64,000 bases of DNA from Progne subis subis (lineage: Eukaryota; Chordata; Aves; Passeriformes; Hirundinidae), in the NCBI GenBank assembly GCA_022316685.1, contig JAKJHU010001332.1, positions 1 to 64,000 of the forward strand, written 5' to 3'. The position numbers and the translations under genes were made by a program. The first letter of the stretch is position 1. Each line of letters begins with the position of its first letter. Below are positions 10,643 through 21,489 of the stretch, piece after piece. The notes beneath the pieces are model-generated. The model did no database searches and was not told the origin of the DNA. It saw nothing but the letters and a program-made list of their open reading frames with translations.

Positions 10643-13600
10643 GTTATAAAATTTTGACTTTATTTTGTACTTCAAAGGTCATTGCAGTGGTGCCTACAGA
10701 CATCAGATGCATCTAATAAAAAAAATGTCAGAATACAAAGGAAAGCAGAATACAGCAAGAAACAGAATCTTCTTTCATGCATTCCTGAGCAGATACATCA
10801 AGAATGTTTATCATTGTGCATATAGTCAGTGTTTATTCCGATTAGATAGGATTAACTCAAGTGGTTTTGAGTAAAGGTATGACAAGACAAAAGTGCATTT
10901 TCCAGTTAAAAAAAAATGTAATAGTAGTGTACCTTTCACATTGTCCCTAAAGCTAAATTAACTGACATGTCTGAGAAATTTCTGTAGACAATAGGTATGG
11001 TCAGTTCTAATGGCCAGACCTAGGCAATGATCAAGGGTAGAGCTGGGTAAGCCACTGTCAGGTAAATTATGGTCCAGATCAAAGAGGCCAAGAAATGGAC
11101 TCTTTCAAAAACCTTATCAAGAGCATCTGGCATTCATTGGCTGAAAGAAGCAGTCAGAGGAACCTGGATTAAAAATCTGGATTTGGGCTAGACTGGAAAC
11201 TTAAGCAGTCCTTGAGTAAATAGTTAAAAAGCCGTAGCTAGAACAGAACAGTAAATACTACAGATTTTTATCTGATACAGAATACTGGTGCAGGATTTAG
11301 GACTGAGCAGCCAGTGAGGATCTCTGCTATATCCTAGCGGGAATAACCTGGTTGTTCAGGCTACACTGTCAGCTTCACAGTCTTGCCCTTCATGACCTGG
11401 AGTACTGATTTAGGGAAGCACAGAAGTGGCCAGGTATCTTGGTAATTTTATTTAGGCTGAACTGTTTCTAAATCAGCTGTTCAAAGAAGGATTGACATGT
11501 GTAACTGGTTCCCTGTCTGGGACAGATGATATCCTGGCAGGGAAAAGAACTCCCTGAGAGGCTCTTAAGTTTTGTGGCAAAGCGTATCTTCCACCTTGGC
11601 CTCAGTTATTCAGGATGTCTGAGAATCAAGTTTTGCTGCAGTGATTTGCAGTCTCTTAAGTGATTAGTGTGGGGAGAGTGAAGGAGCCCCACAGGTCATG
11701 TGCTTTACTCGTTTTCAGAATGTTGTGCACACATTTGTGTATTCTGTGAGATGTATAAAGTATGTATGCTGTAGGTGCAATTACTGAGCATAATAAAAAT
11801 ACTAGACCATTTTAATGGAGGGAGAAGCATAAGATGGGCACTCTAATGGGTTTTTTAACATTTATTTTTTAAAAATTCATTCTCAGTAATTAAACTCCTA
11901 GGCTGACTATGGAATGGAAAAGAAAGATCACAAAATAGAACTAATGTGTCTTCATTTAGACATATCTGTTGACTCAGATATTTAAAATACAGAGATTTTT
12001 CTAGTTAGTTTGGGATATGAGTTTTGAGCTTCTCTTATGAAACTAGCAAAAAAGCGAACCACTAACACGCCAATCATTACAGTCTCTTTTATCAAGATAC
12101 TACGGCTTGATTTAATTTTCTGTGGAATTACATTGATAGATGAAAAGCCTCACTATTACTTCCATACAAATTAAGTAGCTAAACTCCTAGTTAGCACATC
12201 AGATATGAATGGTTATTACTGAGTATATTTTGCTATGGTTGACTGGGCAATTGACAGCAGCGATGCCTGCATGTAGAATGATGATGGTTGACCCTAATCA
12301 GCTTGTGCAGTTCACAGTGACCTGATGCTTCCTGGGACAGTGATCAAAGTTCTGTGAATCTTTCTAATGCAAAGAGTTACTCATTACACTCCCCAGCAAA
12401 TTCTTTGAAGATTTGGGATTTCTGTAATAAGCCTGAAGCATGCAGAACAGCCACCCAGTCAGAGGTGGTAAGCTGTTATTCCTTCACGGTTTTTAGGAGA
12501 CCAGTCACTAGTGTTCCATACAGATATGGGACATCTTCATTACTTTTCACATTAATGTAAAAGTACACTGCATTACTTATATTATTGTAGTAGTCTAGAT
12601 TAAAAAAAAAAAAATCTTATGTTCAAAACTTGGTATCTCAGGAGTATCTTTCTGAGAACTCCAGTATGTAAGAGGCAAGGAGAAGTAGCTGATATTCATT
12701 ACTATTTTCCTCCTTGGTGGTTATGACTCAGTGTTATGAAATATTAAGACAGGAATGAACATTGCTTAAAGACAGAATTCTTGAGTTCTCTGAAATATTG
12801 TCATTACACCATTCAGTTGGACATTTTTGGCTCCATAATTTTCCCTCTGCATAAACAGAATAATTTAGAACCATTGTGTAAATGATGCAAAAAAATAGGA
12901 TATATAATTTTTTTAGAATTTCCTCCAGATTTTTAAAGTACTTAGGTTGGCTGAGCACCGGGCAGCACCAGACCATGACACTTTAAGGGAAGGTTCGCTG
13001 TGCACCTCATATCACTGCAAAATTTGTGTAAAAACAGATGAGTTTTTAGCATACACCATTTTCTCTGCCATTCTTAGAATTTTGTATTCCAAGTGAATAG
13101 GATATGGTCTCTCCTAGGAGACAGGGAAGGAAAGTATTTTGAATAAGACTTTGAAGTTTTATTCATGTGGGTAAAGCAATGACATTACAACTGCACTACA
13201 TACAAGGTAGTTCAGCCCTGCTGTCATAGCTGCTCCTTGACATCTGAGGCAGCAATCTTCCCAGTGGAAAGAAAGATTCAGAAAAGAGATCTGTGGTCCT
13301 CTCTAAGCTCAGGGAATTCTTGCAGGCGCAACTCCCTGAATGAATGACCGATAAAACGATATAAAATTTGCACCCAGGAGTCATAGTCTGTCTCTTTGAT
13401 GCTGCTTAACTCTCTGGGAAGGGTTTTGTCCCCCAGACTCTAACAAGAGTCTTTTATCTGCAAAGGATTTTTTTGTGTACCTCACAACCAAAACAAGAAC
13501 AAACAAGATACACTACCTTTAAGGTAAAAACTTGCTAACATGCTTGGAAGAGCTTGAAGACTATGTTAATAGTGCCATCTGGTGACATTTTATATAGTCC

Positions 13601-13979
13601 TATACTATTTTTGAAACCATTCTATATTTTAACCTTTTTTTTTTGCCTATGTATATGAGAACATTTTCAGACATTTTAATGGAATAATCTGGACTAGATC
13701 CTTGAACAGCTTTTCCTCTTCAGTCTCATGAACTGGTTTTGAGTCAGTTTTCTCATCTTGAAGGCAGTTCTTTAAACATGATGACAGGAAAATGGGTCTG
13801 CAGTATTGTTTTGGCTGGGGATTCCCCACTGTAAAAAGGATCTTGGACCATATCAATTAGCAAGTGCTAATTGAAGTATTAAAAGTATTAAAAAAAAAAA
13901 ATCAACCAAACAAAAAAAAGGCTTCTTGTAGCTATTTGCTACAGTATTCTATTCTTTAATTCTACTGATACCTGGTTTT

Positions 13980-13984
13980 GTGCT
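13980..13984. other. Target-site duplication, left copy (GTGCT)
   Basis: Directly abuts the TG end of the solo LTR at 13985. The identical 5-mer directly follows the CA end at 14540. Five bases is a usual duplication length for class III (ERVL-type) and some class I retroviral integrases. Confidence 0.75.
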
Positions 13985-14540
13985 TGTCCTGGTTCTAAGC
14001 CCAACTGGAGATAAAACACCACAGAGCTACTTGCTCAGTCTTCCCTCTCCTTCCCCCCCACCCCAGTGAAATGGGAGGAGAATGGAAGCAAAACTTGTTT
14101 GTTAAGAAAAGAAGAGTTTAATAATTGAAAACAAAGTTAAGTACAGTAATAATTGTAAGTGATAATAATGATAATAAAAAATGAAAAACCAAATGTAGCA
14201 CAATGAAGTTGCTCATACCGCTGCCAGACCCCTCTTCCTGAACCCAGACCAGCCCCTTCAGGAAATTCCCCCCATTTTACATACTGGGCATGATATTCTT
14301 GGTCAGTTCTGGTCACCTGTCCCAGCTGTGCTCCCTTACAGTTTCTTTTGCTCACCTTCTCAGTGGTGGAGCCCCAGAAAAGGAAAAAAAGTTCATTGAT
14401 GTGGGACAAACTTAGCAAACTTAGCAAACAACTTAGCAAAACCCCAAACATCAGCGTGTTACCACCATTCTCATTCCATATCCAAAACACAACAGTGGAA
14501 CAGCTACTGAGAAGAAGTCATCTCTAGCCTAGCTGATACA
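13985..14540 (-). mobile_element. Solo LTR, ERVL-like avian endogenous retrovirus
   Basis: The 556-bp element runs from TGTCCTGGTTC on the plus strand to GCTGATACA, so both ends have TG...CA form, and it is bracketed by the perfect 5-bp duplication GTGCT. The sequence resembles a common avian LTR read in antisense (R/U5-like TTTAATAATTG, then CAGTTCTGGTCACCTGTCCC, then AACATCAGCGTGTTACC), so transcription would run on the minus strand. There is no internal retroviral sequence and no second LTR, which fits a solo LTR left by LTR-LTR recombination. A local triplication of ACTTAGCAAA lies at about 14407-14440. Family assignment is from memory; the boundaries come from the sequence. Confidence 0.88.
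14117..14122 (-). terminator. Probable LTR poly(A) signal (ATTAAA)
   Basis: TTTAAT on the plus strand, giving ATTAAA on the minus strand, inside the LTR and about 130 bp from its 3' end. This is where an R-region polyadenylation signal is expected. The variant hexamer makes the call tentative. Confidence 0.45.
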
Positions 14541-14545
14541 GTGCT
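14541..14545. other. Target-site duplication, right copy (GTGCT)
   Basis: Directly follows the LTR's CA end and is identical to the copy at 13980-13984. Confidence 0.75.
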
Positions 14546-17500
14546 GGATCAGTTCTGTGAGGAGGAAGCCAAAGAATGGACACTTTACTCTGGTGGGATA
14601 CATCAGCAGAGATGCACATGTAAGCAAGGATTCCCAAGATCATAAACAGCACTGGAGAATCTGCAATGTGCATGAAGATACAACGTGAAAATAAAACCAG
14701 ATAACCTGATAACCTGTGTGGGTTTGGCACTTTTTTTTCTTTTTTTTTTCCCCTTTTTTAAATTTTTTTTCTAATACCTACTTGTTTCTAAAAGTCTTAT
14801 TTAAATTGGCAACAGCACTAAGAATAATGTCTACAGTTGTACCACAAAGTGGGGAGAAAAGAGAAATACCTGAACTCAGCAAATAAAAGACTGTTGAATA
14901 GTATTCCTTAATGACTATTTTTTTTCCTGAAGTGATCAGACTGAGCTACACTTCCAGAATGCTGATTGTGTAGTATGCTCTAATGATCAAAAAATCCCCA
15001 CTTTAACATCTGATGACATAAGAGTATAACAGTCTGAAAGTATAGAAGGGGGTAGAAACTACTCTTTATGTTTATATTTCTCCAGTATTTGAAATTATTA
15101 CTCTCCTTAAGTGCCTAAGGAAGATTATAAATCTTTACGATGCCTTGAACAGACCTGTTACTGTTAATATTCAGTGAAACCTGAAAAAGGTTCACAAACC
15201 AGGATTTTTAGTGAGGTCGAGAGTTCAGCTGATGTGCTGCTGATGTTCTGAGTGTCTCTGTTACAGGCATGATTCACATGTGTGAAGTATTACAGCAGAC
15301 TCTGGAATGAGTGAACATATTCTGAAGACCACAGGACAAAAGAGACATGTCTCTTCTTTTGATGAGAGGAACTTTATTTTGAGATGCTGTTAAATAGTTA
15401 GCCCTTTAATGGGGACCTTTTATTTTATGCAGTTAAACTTTGAACTAGTTATTTATGAATAATTGAAACATCCCTTACTGAAGGAATATTTAATCTCTAA
15501 AACCTCAGGAAGAAGGAATCAGTAGTTATGCTAGTAACTCATTTGCATGATTAATTAAAATTACATATTTAAATTGTGCCCTTTTACTGATTTTTATTTG
15601 TACAGTTTCAGCTTTTGAACATTAGGTTAATGCTTTTCTACTACTGAATCAATCAAATTAAGTAGTAAGCCTGGTGTCCTTTAAACAGCAAGTAAATACT
15701 TCAAAAATTTAAGACCAAAGAGTAGGCATTACATTGTGTTATTAGTCCTGTATGATGTAGCTACAGAAAAGGCTTCTCATGCTTGCTGAAATAGAGACAT
15801 AAAATAAATTTCCCTGAAGGAAATAAAATATCAAGCAGTTAGAAAGCTTCAATTAAATAAAATGTGTGGGCTACAGTCTGTAATTAAGAAGAGTGTTTCA
15901 GTTATTCAGGAGAGATAACTGTTTTCCATAATCTGTCACTGCAGATATTAAATTGGATTCTCTTTACTTACAATGGCGTTCTGCTGAAAATATTGTAAGA
16001 TCTGTCTAAATACCTTATTTTTAAGCATGGTTTAGCAATGTTTTGTCCTTAGCTATTATGTGAAGTTGAAATCTGATGGTTTTAAATGCTTTGACCTCTG
16101 AAACAGTAAAATAGTTTTTAAGTGTTTATTACAGATTTTAAATATTCAAGAAAAAGCTAAAGGATCCTCATGTGTACTTGTAAAATGTGTAGAAGATACT
16201 ACATTGTTTTTCTATAATGTGGAAAGAATTTTCTCTTCAGAGAGTTGTACAGAATGTGTAGCTTAGTGAGATTTGTCATAAGAATGAATAATTGCAAAAT
16301 CCTGACTTCAGAGACTAAAAATGTTGATTCTCCGGGTGAAAACTCTGATATGTTGTTCACTGTTCTTGTAGAAGGTTGATCTGGAGATGGGATTTGTCTG
16401 AAGGACAGGGCCCTTATCAGCTTTGCCTTAGCATCCTCTAAGTGGTAGTTTATTTTCTGTACAGGCTGTACTCACAGTCTGCCTGTGAGTTGGCTGCATT
16501 AGCACTGGCCCTAATTAGCGCTGTGGATTCTTGGTAATGTTCCCTGTATCAGGCCCCTTCTGTTTCTAAAGATGTTTGCTGTATCCACTGAACATTTATT
16601 ATAGTTCTCTGCTTGTGTTCTGCTCCACTGCCATTTCACTTCCTAAATGATTTCTCTGTGGCTCCTGTGATTCTTGCATCCGTAGGCATCACAGCCCAGT
16701 AATGTGGCTGGTGCTTACATTTCAAACTTGTTCTGTGCAACTGGTTATCATGAAGCAGAATGTAGGTACGTCCTTCTGTTCCTTTTTATATCCTCCTGGA
16801 CTGTGAAAAGAGAACTCACAGCCACTATGTACCATCAGCAAGGCAAGGGCATTTTCAGTGCTAACCTACAACAATGGCAGAAGTAACATCAGCAAATCCT
16901 GCTGTGGGAAAGGGAGCTCTGACACTTCCACATCTTTGCTCTGGCACATTTCCATTGCTGTAAGGTGTGAGGTAGCAAATAAAGAATAAAACGTATGCCA
17001 TGAGGAATTCTACCTGATTAAAAGTAGAATTTTTGCTTTCACTTCTAAAGTGAGCCTGGCAATCAGAGGGGGAAATATTTATTTATGGGACTGTTGAGAT
17101 TAATTTCCCCTTTGCTTTCTAACATCAACACTGATATTGGATGTCTTTTAAAACCATACTTTCTACTTAAATCATAAGTTACTGGACACCATAAAATTTA
17201 CTTTAAAAGTGAGCATGAATAATTTCCTATACTCAAGAGTTTTGATTATGTTTGGTTTTCTTTCAAGATGCCAGTCTAGATGCAGGTGATAGGCCCATTT
17301 TACTTAAAAAAACAGGACTGACTCAGCTGGTTTTCAAGAGGTGCTGTGGGCTTTTTAAACATTAGTCTTTGCTTATTCTATTTTTACACACATAAAAGAA
17401 GTTGTCATTGTCAGAAAATGAACATTCAGGGTCCTAATATTTGAAATTTTGTTCCCATGTGTATTATTAAAACACCCTTATAACATATATAAACCTCAGC

Positions 17501-18171
17501 CATATTTTGCATACTCTCAAATGCCTACCGTGAACACTGAAATGTTTTGTAATTGCAGATCTTTACTTTGTTTTCTCATATATGTTGGAAAGTCCTGGCA
17601 GCACAGAAAGGAGAGATTTCACACTTCAGTGTATTAAAGTATTCAGTAAGAATAAATAGGAAGACCACTGCCAGACAACATACCAATAAAATGAGAGGCA
17701 AAATTAAAAATTAATGCAGTCAATTTTACAGACCACCTTAAACTCTCAAATCAGGTATTTAGCTATTGACTCCACAGAGCTGAGATTTCAGCTTGGACCA
17801 CTTATTTCTGATGTGCAGTAAACCCATGCACACTCAGCCAGTTTTGTCACTTTTGTTCAGAAAAAAAGATGATGCTAATAAAGCCAGATTTTCAGACTCG
17901 AGGGAGTGTACTGCTTTGCACTTAAATCACTATCCCATTTTTTTTTTGATGAACTGTGTTGCTGTCTCTGGGCTCTGTGATGGTCTCTGTACCAGCCTTG
18001 CTGTCCATGTTGGGCCACTGCAGAGAGGTGTGCTCCTTGTGGCTGCACGATTCTTACTGCTGCAGATTACTTGTGATAATTACTCTGTAATCAGATTACT
18101 TCTGATTACTCAGAAGATAGATGCATATTCCGAGAGAAAGCCAAATAGTTACTTAGTTGTGTGAAAAAATC
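14546..18171. other. Non-coding unique sequence
   Basis: About 3.6 kb without recognised genes. It begins with a pyrimidine-rich T run at about 14731-14770. One 123-codon frame (17793-18164, plus) has no domain I recognise. A small perfect stem (8-bp arms, ACTCACAG/CTGTGAGT) is at 16470-16490. Confidence 0.65.
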
Positions 18172-18362
18172 TGTCTCGGTTTTGAAAGACAGGTGTCTGC
18201 CAGGGAAAGCCAGAGCTTCCCTTGGAATGGAGAATGTAAACCCCCTCCCTCCAAATTATTATAATTTTGCAATAAACGGGCTTTCAGGCAAAGATATGAG
18301 AATAGGAATAACAGTTCTTTACTAGGAATATTAAAAATACAAATTTTGTATTTGTAGTAGTA

Positions 18363-18386
18363 CAAAAACAAAACAAAACAAAACAA
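18363..18386. repeat. (CAAAA)n microsatellite inside the LTR
   Basis: About four to five CAAAA units, with no non-A/C base in the run. Confidence 0.8.
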
Positions 18387-18699
18387 ATCTTAGAAACACT
18401 GTCAGAGTCAGAACATGACCTGACACTCTGTTTGTCAGGGTGTTGGTAGCAGTCCAAAATAAGTCCTCCTGGAGTGACAGATGTGGTTCTATTGGAGTAG
18501 AGATGATTCTGTAGAAGGGTCCAGTGCTGGTGAGATGGGTCTAGTCTTCCTCTGGGAATCCAGTGCAGATAGGCTGTCTGGTATTCAGGTGTTCTGAAAC
18601 TCAGATTTTATCCAGGCAGGAATGCTTGGCTCCTCCCACTGGGTGGAGCATGTCCCAATGGGATGATGTAATTGTATCAGTCATGCAGTGAGCCTTGAT

Positions 18700-18890
18700 G
18701 GCCCATTAACAGCAGATATCCCCTGGAGGGAGGATGGGTGGTGGAAGAGATAAAGAACACTGCCCCACCTGGTTTTAACAGCTGGCCCATTAACAGAAGG
18801 CACCTGCCCCATCCCCCTCAGAGTTATGAGGAATGGGTCATGGAAGAGATAAAGATAGAAACACTTCCTCAACTGGTTTTAACAGATGGC
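18700..18890. repeat. Internal tandem duplication within the LTR (about 84-104 bp unit)
   Basis: Three marker strings recur in the same order. GGCCCATTAACAG is at 18700 and 18784, TGGAAGAGATAAAGA at 18742 and 18841, and CTGGTTTTAACAG at 18769 and 18873. The units differ by indels. In retroviral LTRs such duplications usually lie in the U3 enhancer region; here, near the 5' end of the minus-strand element, that is the expected place. Confidence 0.8.
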
Positions 18891-19192
18891 AGATAGAATA
18901 CACACTTTTGGTTACATGTTGCAACCCAAGACAAGCACTGGAGTCACACCCGCCACTAACTGAACCCCCAAGCACACTTCCAAAATACAGACTGGGAAAT
19001 AGATTCCCAAAGACCTCCTTGCTTTAGTGTACTCCAGTCTTGCATTCTCTTCCCATGGAGCAAAGACCATTGATATCCCATCAATGATCAACCTCTTTTT
19101 TTAACCTTCTCCCATATACCTGTTTTAAATTGTGCAATACTGGTAAGTAGCTATTTCTATTTGATGGATAGAGTGTTAAAATTTTTTAAAAT

Positions 19193-19223
19193 ATTTTAAA
19201 TATTTTCAGAAAATATTTAAAAT
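19193..19223. repeat. Perfect AT-rich palindrome, 14-bp arms, 3-nt loop
   Basis: Arms 19193-19206 and 19210-19223 are exact reverse complements around CAG. They are almost all A/T, so chance occurrence in this AT-rich stretch is plausible. Confidence 0.85.
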
Positions 19224-19559
19224 TTTCTGAATAAGTATGTCTTCTGTTTTGCAGATACAACTGGCTGTTACTGACCATTCAGAAAAGGCTAAGGAAGCAG
19301 CTAGTTTTCTTTCCCCCACATCGTTTTCTGTGCTGCATTATTTCAGATGTGGGTATGGTTTTGTGCACATGTGTTTATGTGCAGGCTGCTGCCCCTGCCC
19401 CCTAGATCTTTATTTTCAAATTGGCTCCTGCTGTCCCCCAAGAAGTTGAAGACACATTACTGTTGTCCAGGTGTACTTGTCCTGGATGTATAACCAGGTC
19501 TGTATATTGGATTTGTTAATTTCTTCCATATCAGACGTTAAATGTTTTCCCTTTTATAG

Positions 19560-19601
19560 ATTTATTCATCAAATTTGATGTCATTCGTGCTGCTGCCACA
19601 G
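19560..19601 (+). other. Exon-like segment (weak candidate, 42 nt)
   Basis: A strong pyrimidine tract and acceptor (GTTTTCCCTTTTATAG) ends at 19559, and a strong donor (CAG then GTAAGC) begins at 19602. The 42-nt interval is a multiple of three and open in two frames; one reads FIKFDVIRAAAT. It is the size of a vertebrate microexon. No parent gene is recognised and nothing else supports it; splice-site pairs of this quality are expected now and then by chance in 64 kb. Confidence 0.2.
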
Positions 19602-21043
19602 GTAAGCTGAGAGATATGTTAGCTTTTTTCCCCATGTAGAGAATTTTTCAGGCTCTCCTCCTCAAGCAAAATTAGAATTTTGTTTGTATGAAAGTACCTT
19701 GCTTCTAACTGTGTTATCTCATTTAATGGGAGAGTAATGTTAATACAACTAATCAATATATGTCATAGACATGCAGATATGGCACACAGGTGAGAAAACA
19801 CTAAAAAAAAAGAACAAAAAAGAAGAAGAGAAAAGAATATTTATACTGTCATTCCAGAAAAGGCTGTTAACTTTCCTGAACGGTTTGTCCCTGACCCCCT
19901 GTATGGTATGTGCTTTTGTATTGGAAGAGCCTGAACACAGTCCTGTTTTGTGCAAGCCATCTTTAAAAGGCCAACAGAGCTGTAATCCCAGGATGACTGG
20001 AGCTTAGTGAATGCACAAAGAACATTTAAAAGTATGGAGCATCAGTTGTATTCTGTTTCTGCCTAAAAATGTGGCGAGAGAGCAGGATGCTTTGAGAGAT
20101 GGTGCTCTGTTCAAAGTTTTTCAGGCCACATCCAATCCCTTATCCAGGATTCATTTCAGCAGGCACATTGCTTGCCCATCTTCTTCTGGTTGATGCAGGT
20201 GAGCTAATCCAGATACTGCAGGAGAAGAGAATTCAAATGGGAATCAGGTGGGTGGAATTTTAGGGACATTTTGACTTCATTTTTACAGTTTCTGAACTAT
20301 ATGTGGATATTTGAGAATATATCTTGTAAGTATTCTCTCTGAATATCTGTCTTTGCTAGCATGTGGAAGCCATTGTGGGTTATGCTTAAAATTTGTTTTT
20401 CATTTAGAGAAGTCTTAGAGCAGCTGGCCACTATTGCACATAGAAATGGTTTGCTGCATTTCATGCAAATCACATCTTTAATTATGCACAGTCATCAAAA
20501 AAACCTATTTCTGAGCTCAGAAATTTCCAGACTTCCTTGAAATAAACAAGGCACAAATTGTGGATGTCTGCTAGGACTTTTTCTAGTGCATCTACCCAAA
20601 CTTACTTTTGTTAAAGGTGGTGCCACATAAAAATAGGAACTTTCATCTTCACCTTTCTCATTTTGCATAGAAGGAATTAAATCAAATTTTAAGGTGAGGT
20701 AATTCTTTGATGTGTGTACATCCCTATCTCTTGTAAAAGAGCAAGTAATTGGACATTTAAGACTCACTTGCTTTGCATTAGAGACCAATGCAAAGACAAC
20801 TGAATGCTTTCTGTGAACGTTTAAGGCTTAGCATATGTTTGAGGAGGTAGAACGTAACCATGTTTGGTGCTTGAAAATGCTAAAGAGACATTAAAACTAT
20901 GAGAAGACAGACATTAAAATTTATTTCAAATTAAACCAAGGTATTTCAAATAAGAAAGGGCAAGGCAACTTGTGTTGTTAGCCTCTTGAATATTCAATAC
21001 TGCAAGCAGAGGTACTTGCTCGTAGGTACAGCTGCTTCATCTT

Positions 21044-21216
21044 TAAAAAAACAAACAAAAAAAAAAACCAAACAAAAACAAGGCAAAACAAAACAGACAA
21101 AAAAATCCCAACAAAACACAACCAATGTAACAAAAAAAACTCAACCAAACCAATCAACCAAAAAACCACCAAACAAAAACAACTCCCCAACCAACCAACC
21201 AAAATCCAAACTCACC
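21044..21216. repeat. CA-rich low-complexity block
   Basis: About 170 bp composed of AAAC, CCAA, CAAAA and AACCAACC units with almost no G or T on the plus strand. It gives a spurious Lys/Gln/Asn/Thr-rich reading frame. A 5'-truncated CR1 tail begins roughly 125 bp downstream. Confidence 0.9.
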
Positions 21217-21339
21217 CAGAAAGATATGGGGGAATGGGTAATATACAAGGGAGAAAATAACGTGAATCTTGAGCGGGGTCAGACCTTGAAAGAAGGTTAC
21301 TTTCTTTTCCCAAAAGTTCTTCCTTACCTAGAAGGATTG

Positions 21340-21489
21340 TCTTTCTCATCCCTGGAAGTATTCAGTGCCAATTTGGATGGGGCTTTGGAGCAACTTGATG
21401 CAGTGTACTTGTCTGTGCTCATGGAATTGGGGTGGATTAGATGGTCTTTAAAGGTCCCTTCCTACTCAAACCATTCTGTGATTTTTTGA
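21340..21489 (+). mobile_element. CR1 LINE fragment, 3' end
   Basis: It carries CATCCCTGGAAGTATTCAG, then TTTGGATGGGGCTTTGGAGC, and ends with GGTCCCTTCCTACTCAAACC followed by ATTCTGTGATT, the avian CR1 3' terminus in sense orientation. It is 5' truncated with about 150 bp left. Faint similarity may extend back to about 21270. Confidence 0.9.

Larger units (their letters stand above)
7723..13979. other. Non-coding unique sequence
   Basis: About 6.3 kb with no recognised gene. It holds an A19 tract (10239-10257), a 24-bp tandem duplication (10095-10142) and an AT-rich stretch with a thrice-repeated 12-mer (10564-10642), each listed separately. Open frames are all under about 105 codons and unrecognised. 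Confidence 0.65.
18172..18933 (-). mobile_element. Solo LTR-like element, probably passerine ERV LTR
   Basis: Plus-strand ends are TGTCTCGGTTTTGAAAGAC and GCAACCCAAGACA, i.e. TG...CA, about 762 bp. The content (GGCATTGCTTGG-like core, CCTCCCACTGGGTGGAGC, repeated CTGGTTTTAACAG) resembles, from memory, an LTR abundant in songbirds, read in antisense. No gag, pol or env sequence follows on either side, so it is a solo LTR or an isolated LTR fragment. No matching duplication flanks these ends (left AAAATC, right AGCACT), so one end may be eroded or misplaced. AGTAAA on the minus strand near 18320 could serve as its poly(A) signal. A short (CAAAA) run at 18363-18386 lies inside. Confidence 0.78.
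18934..21043. other. Non-coding unique sequence with one exon-like segment
   Basis: No recognised gene. It contains the AT-rich palindrome at 19193-19223 and the exon-like segment at 19560-19601, both listed separately. Frames stay under about 100 codons. Confidence 0.6.

Noticed and set aside
14137..14490. 117-codon minus-strand frame
   Set aside because: It lies wholly inside the solo LTR; LTRs of this type do not encode such a protein.
16470..16490. 8-bp-arm stem ACTCACAG/CTGTGAGT
   Set aside because: Arms this short are expected several times in 64 kb.
18086..18110. 9-bp-arm stem GTAATCAGA/TCTGATTAC
   Set aside because: AT-rich, short, and surrounded by related TGATTACT words that make a chance match likely.
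20986..21489. 167-codon Lys/Gln/Asn/Thr-rich frame
   Set aside because: It is the translation of the CA-rich low-complexity block running into a CR1 tail, not a gene.
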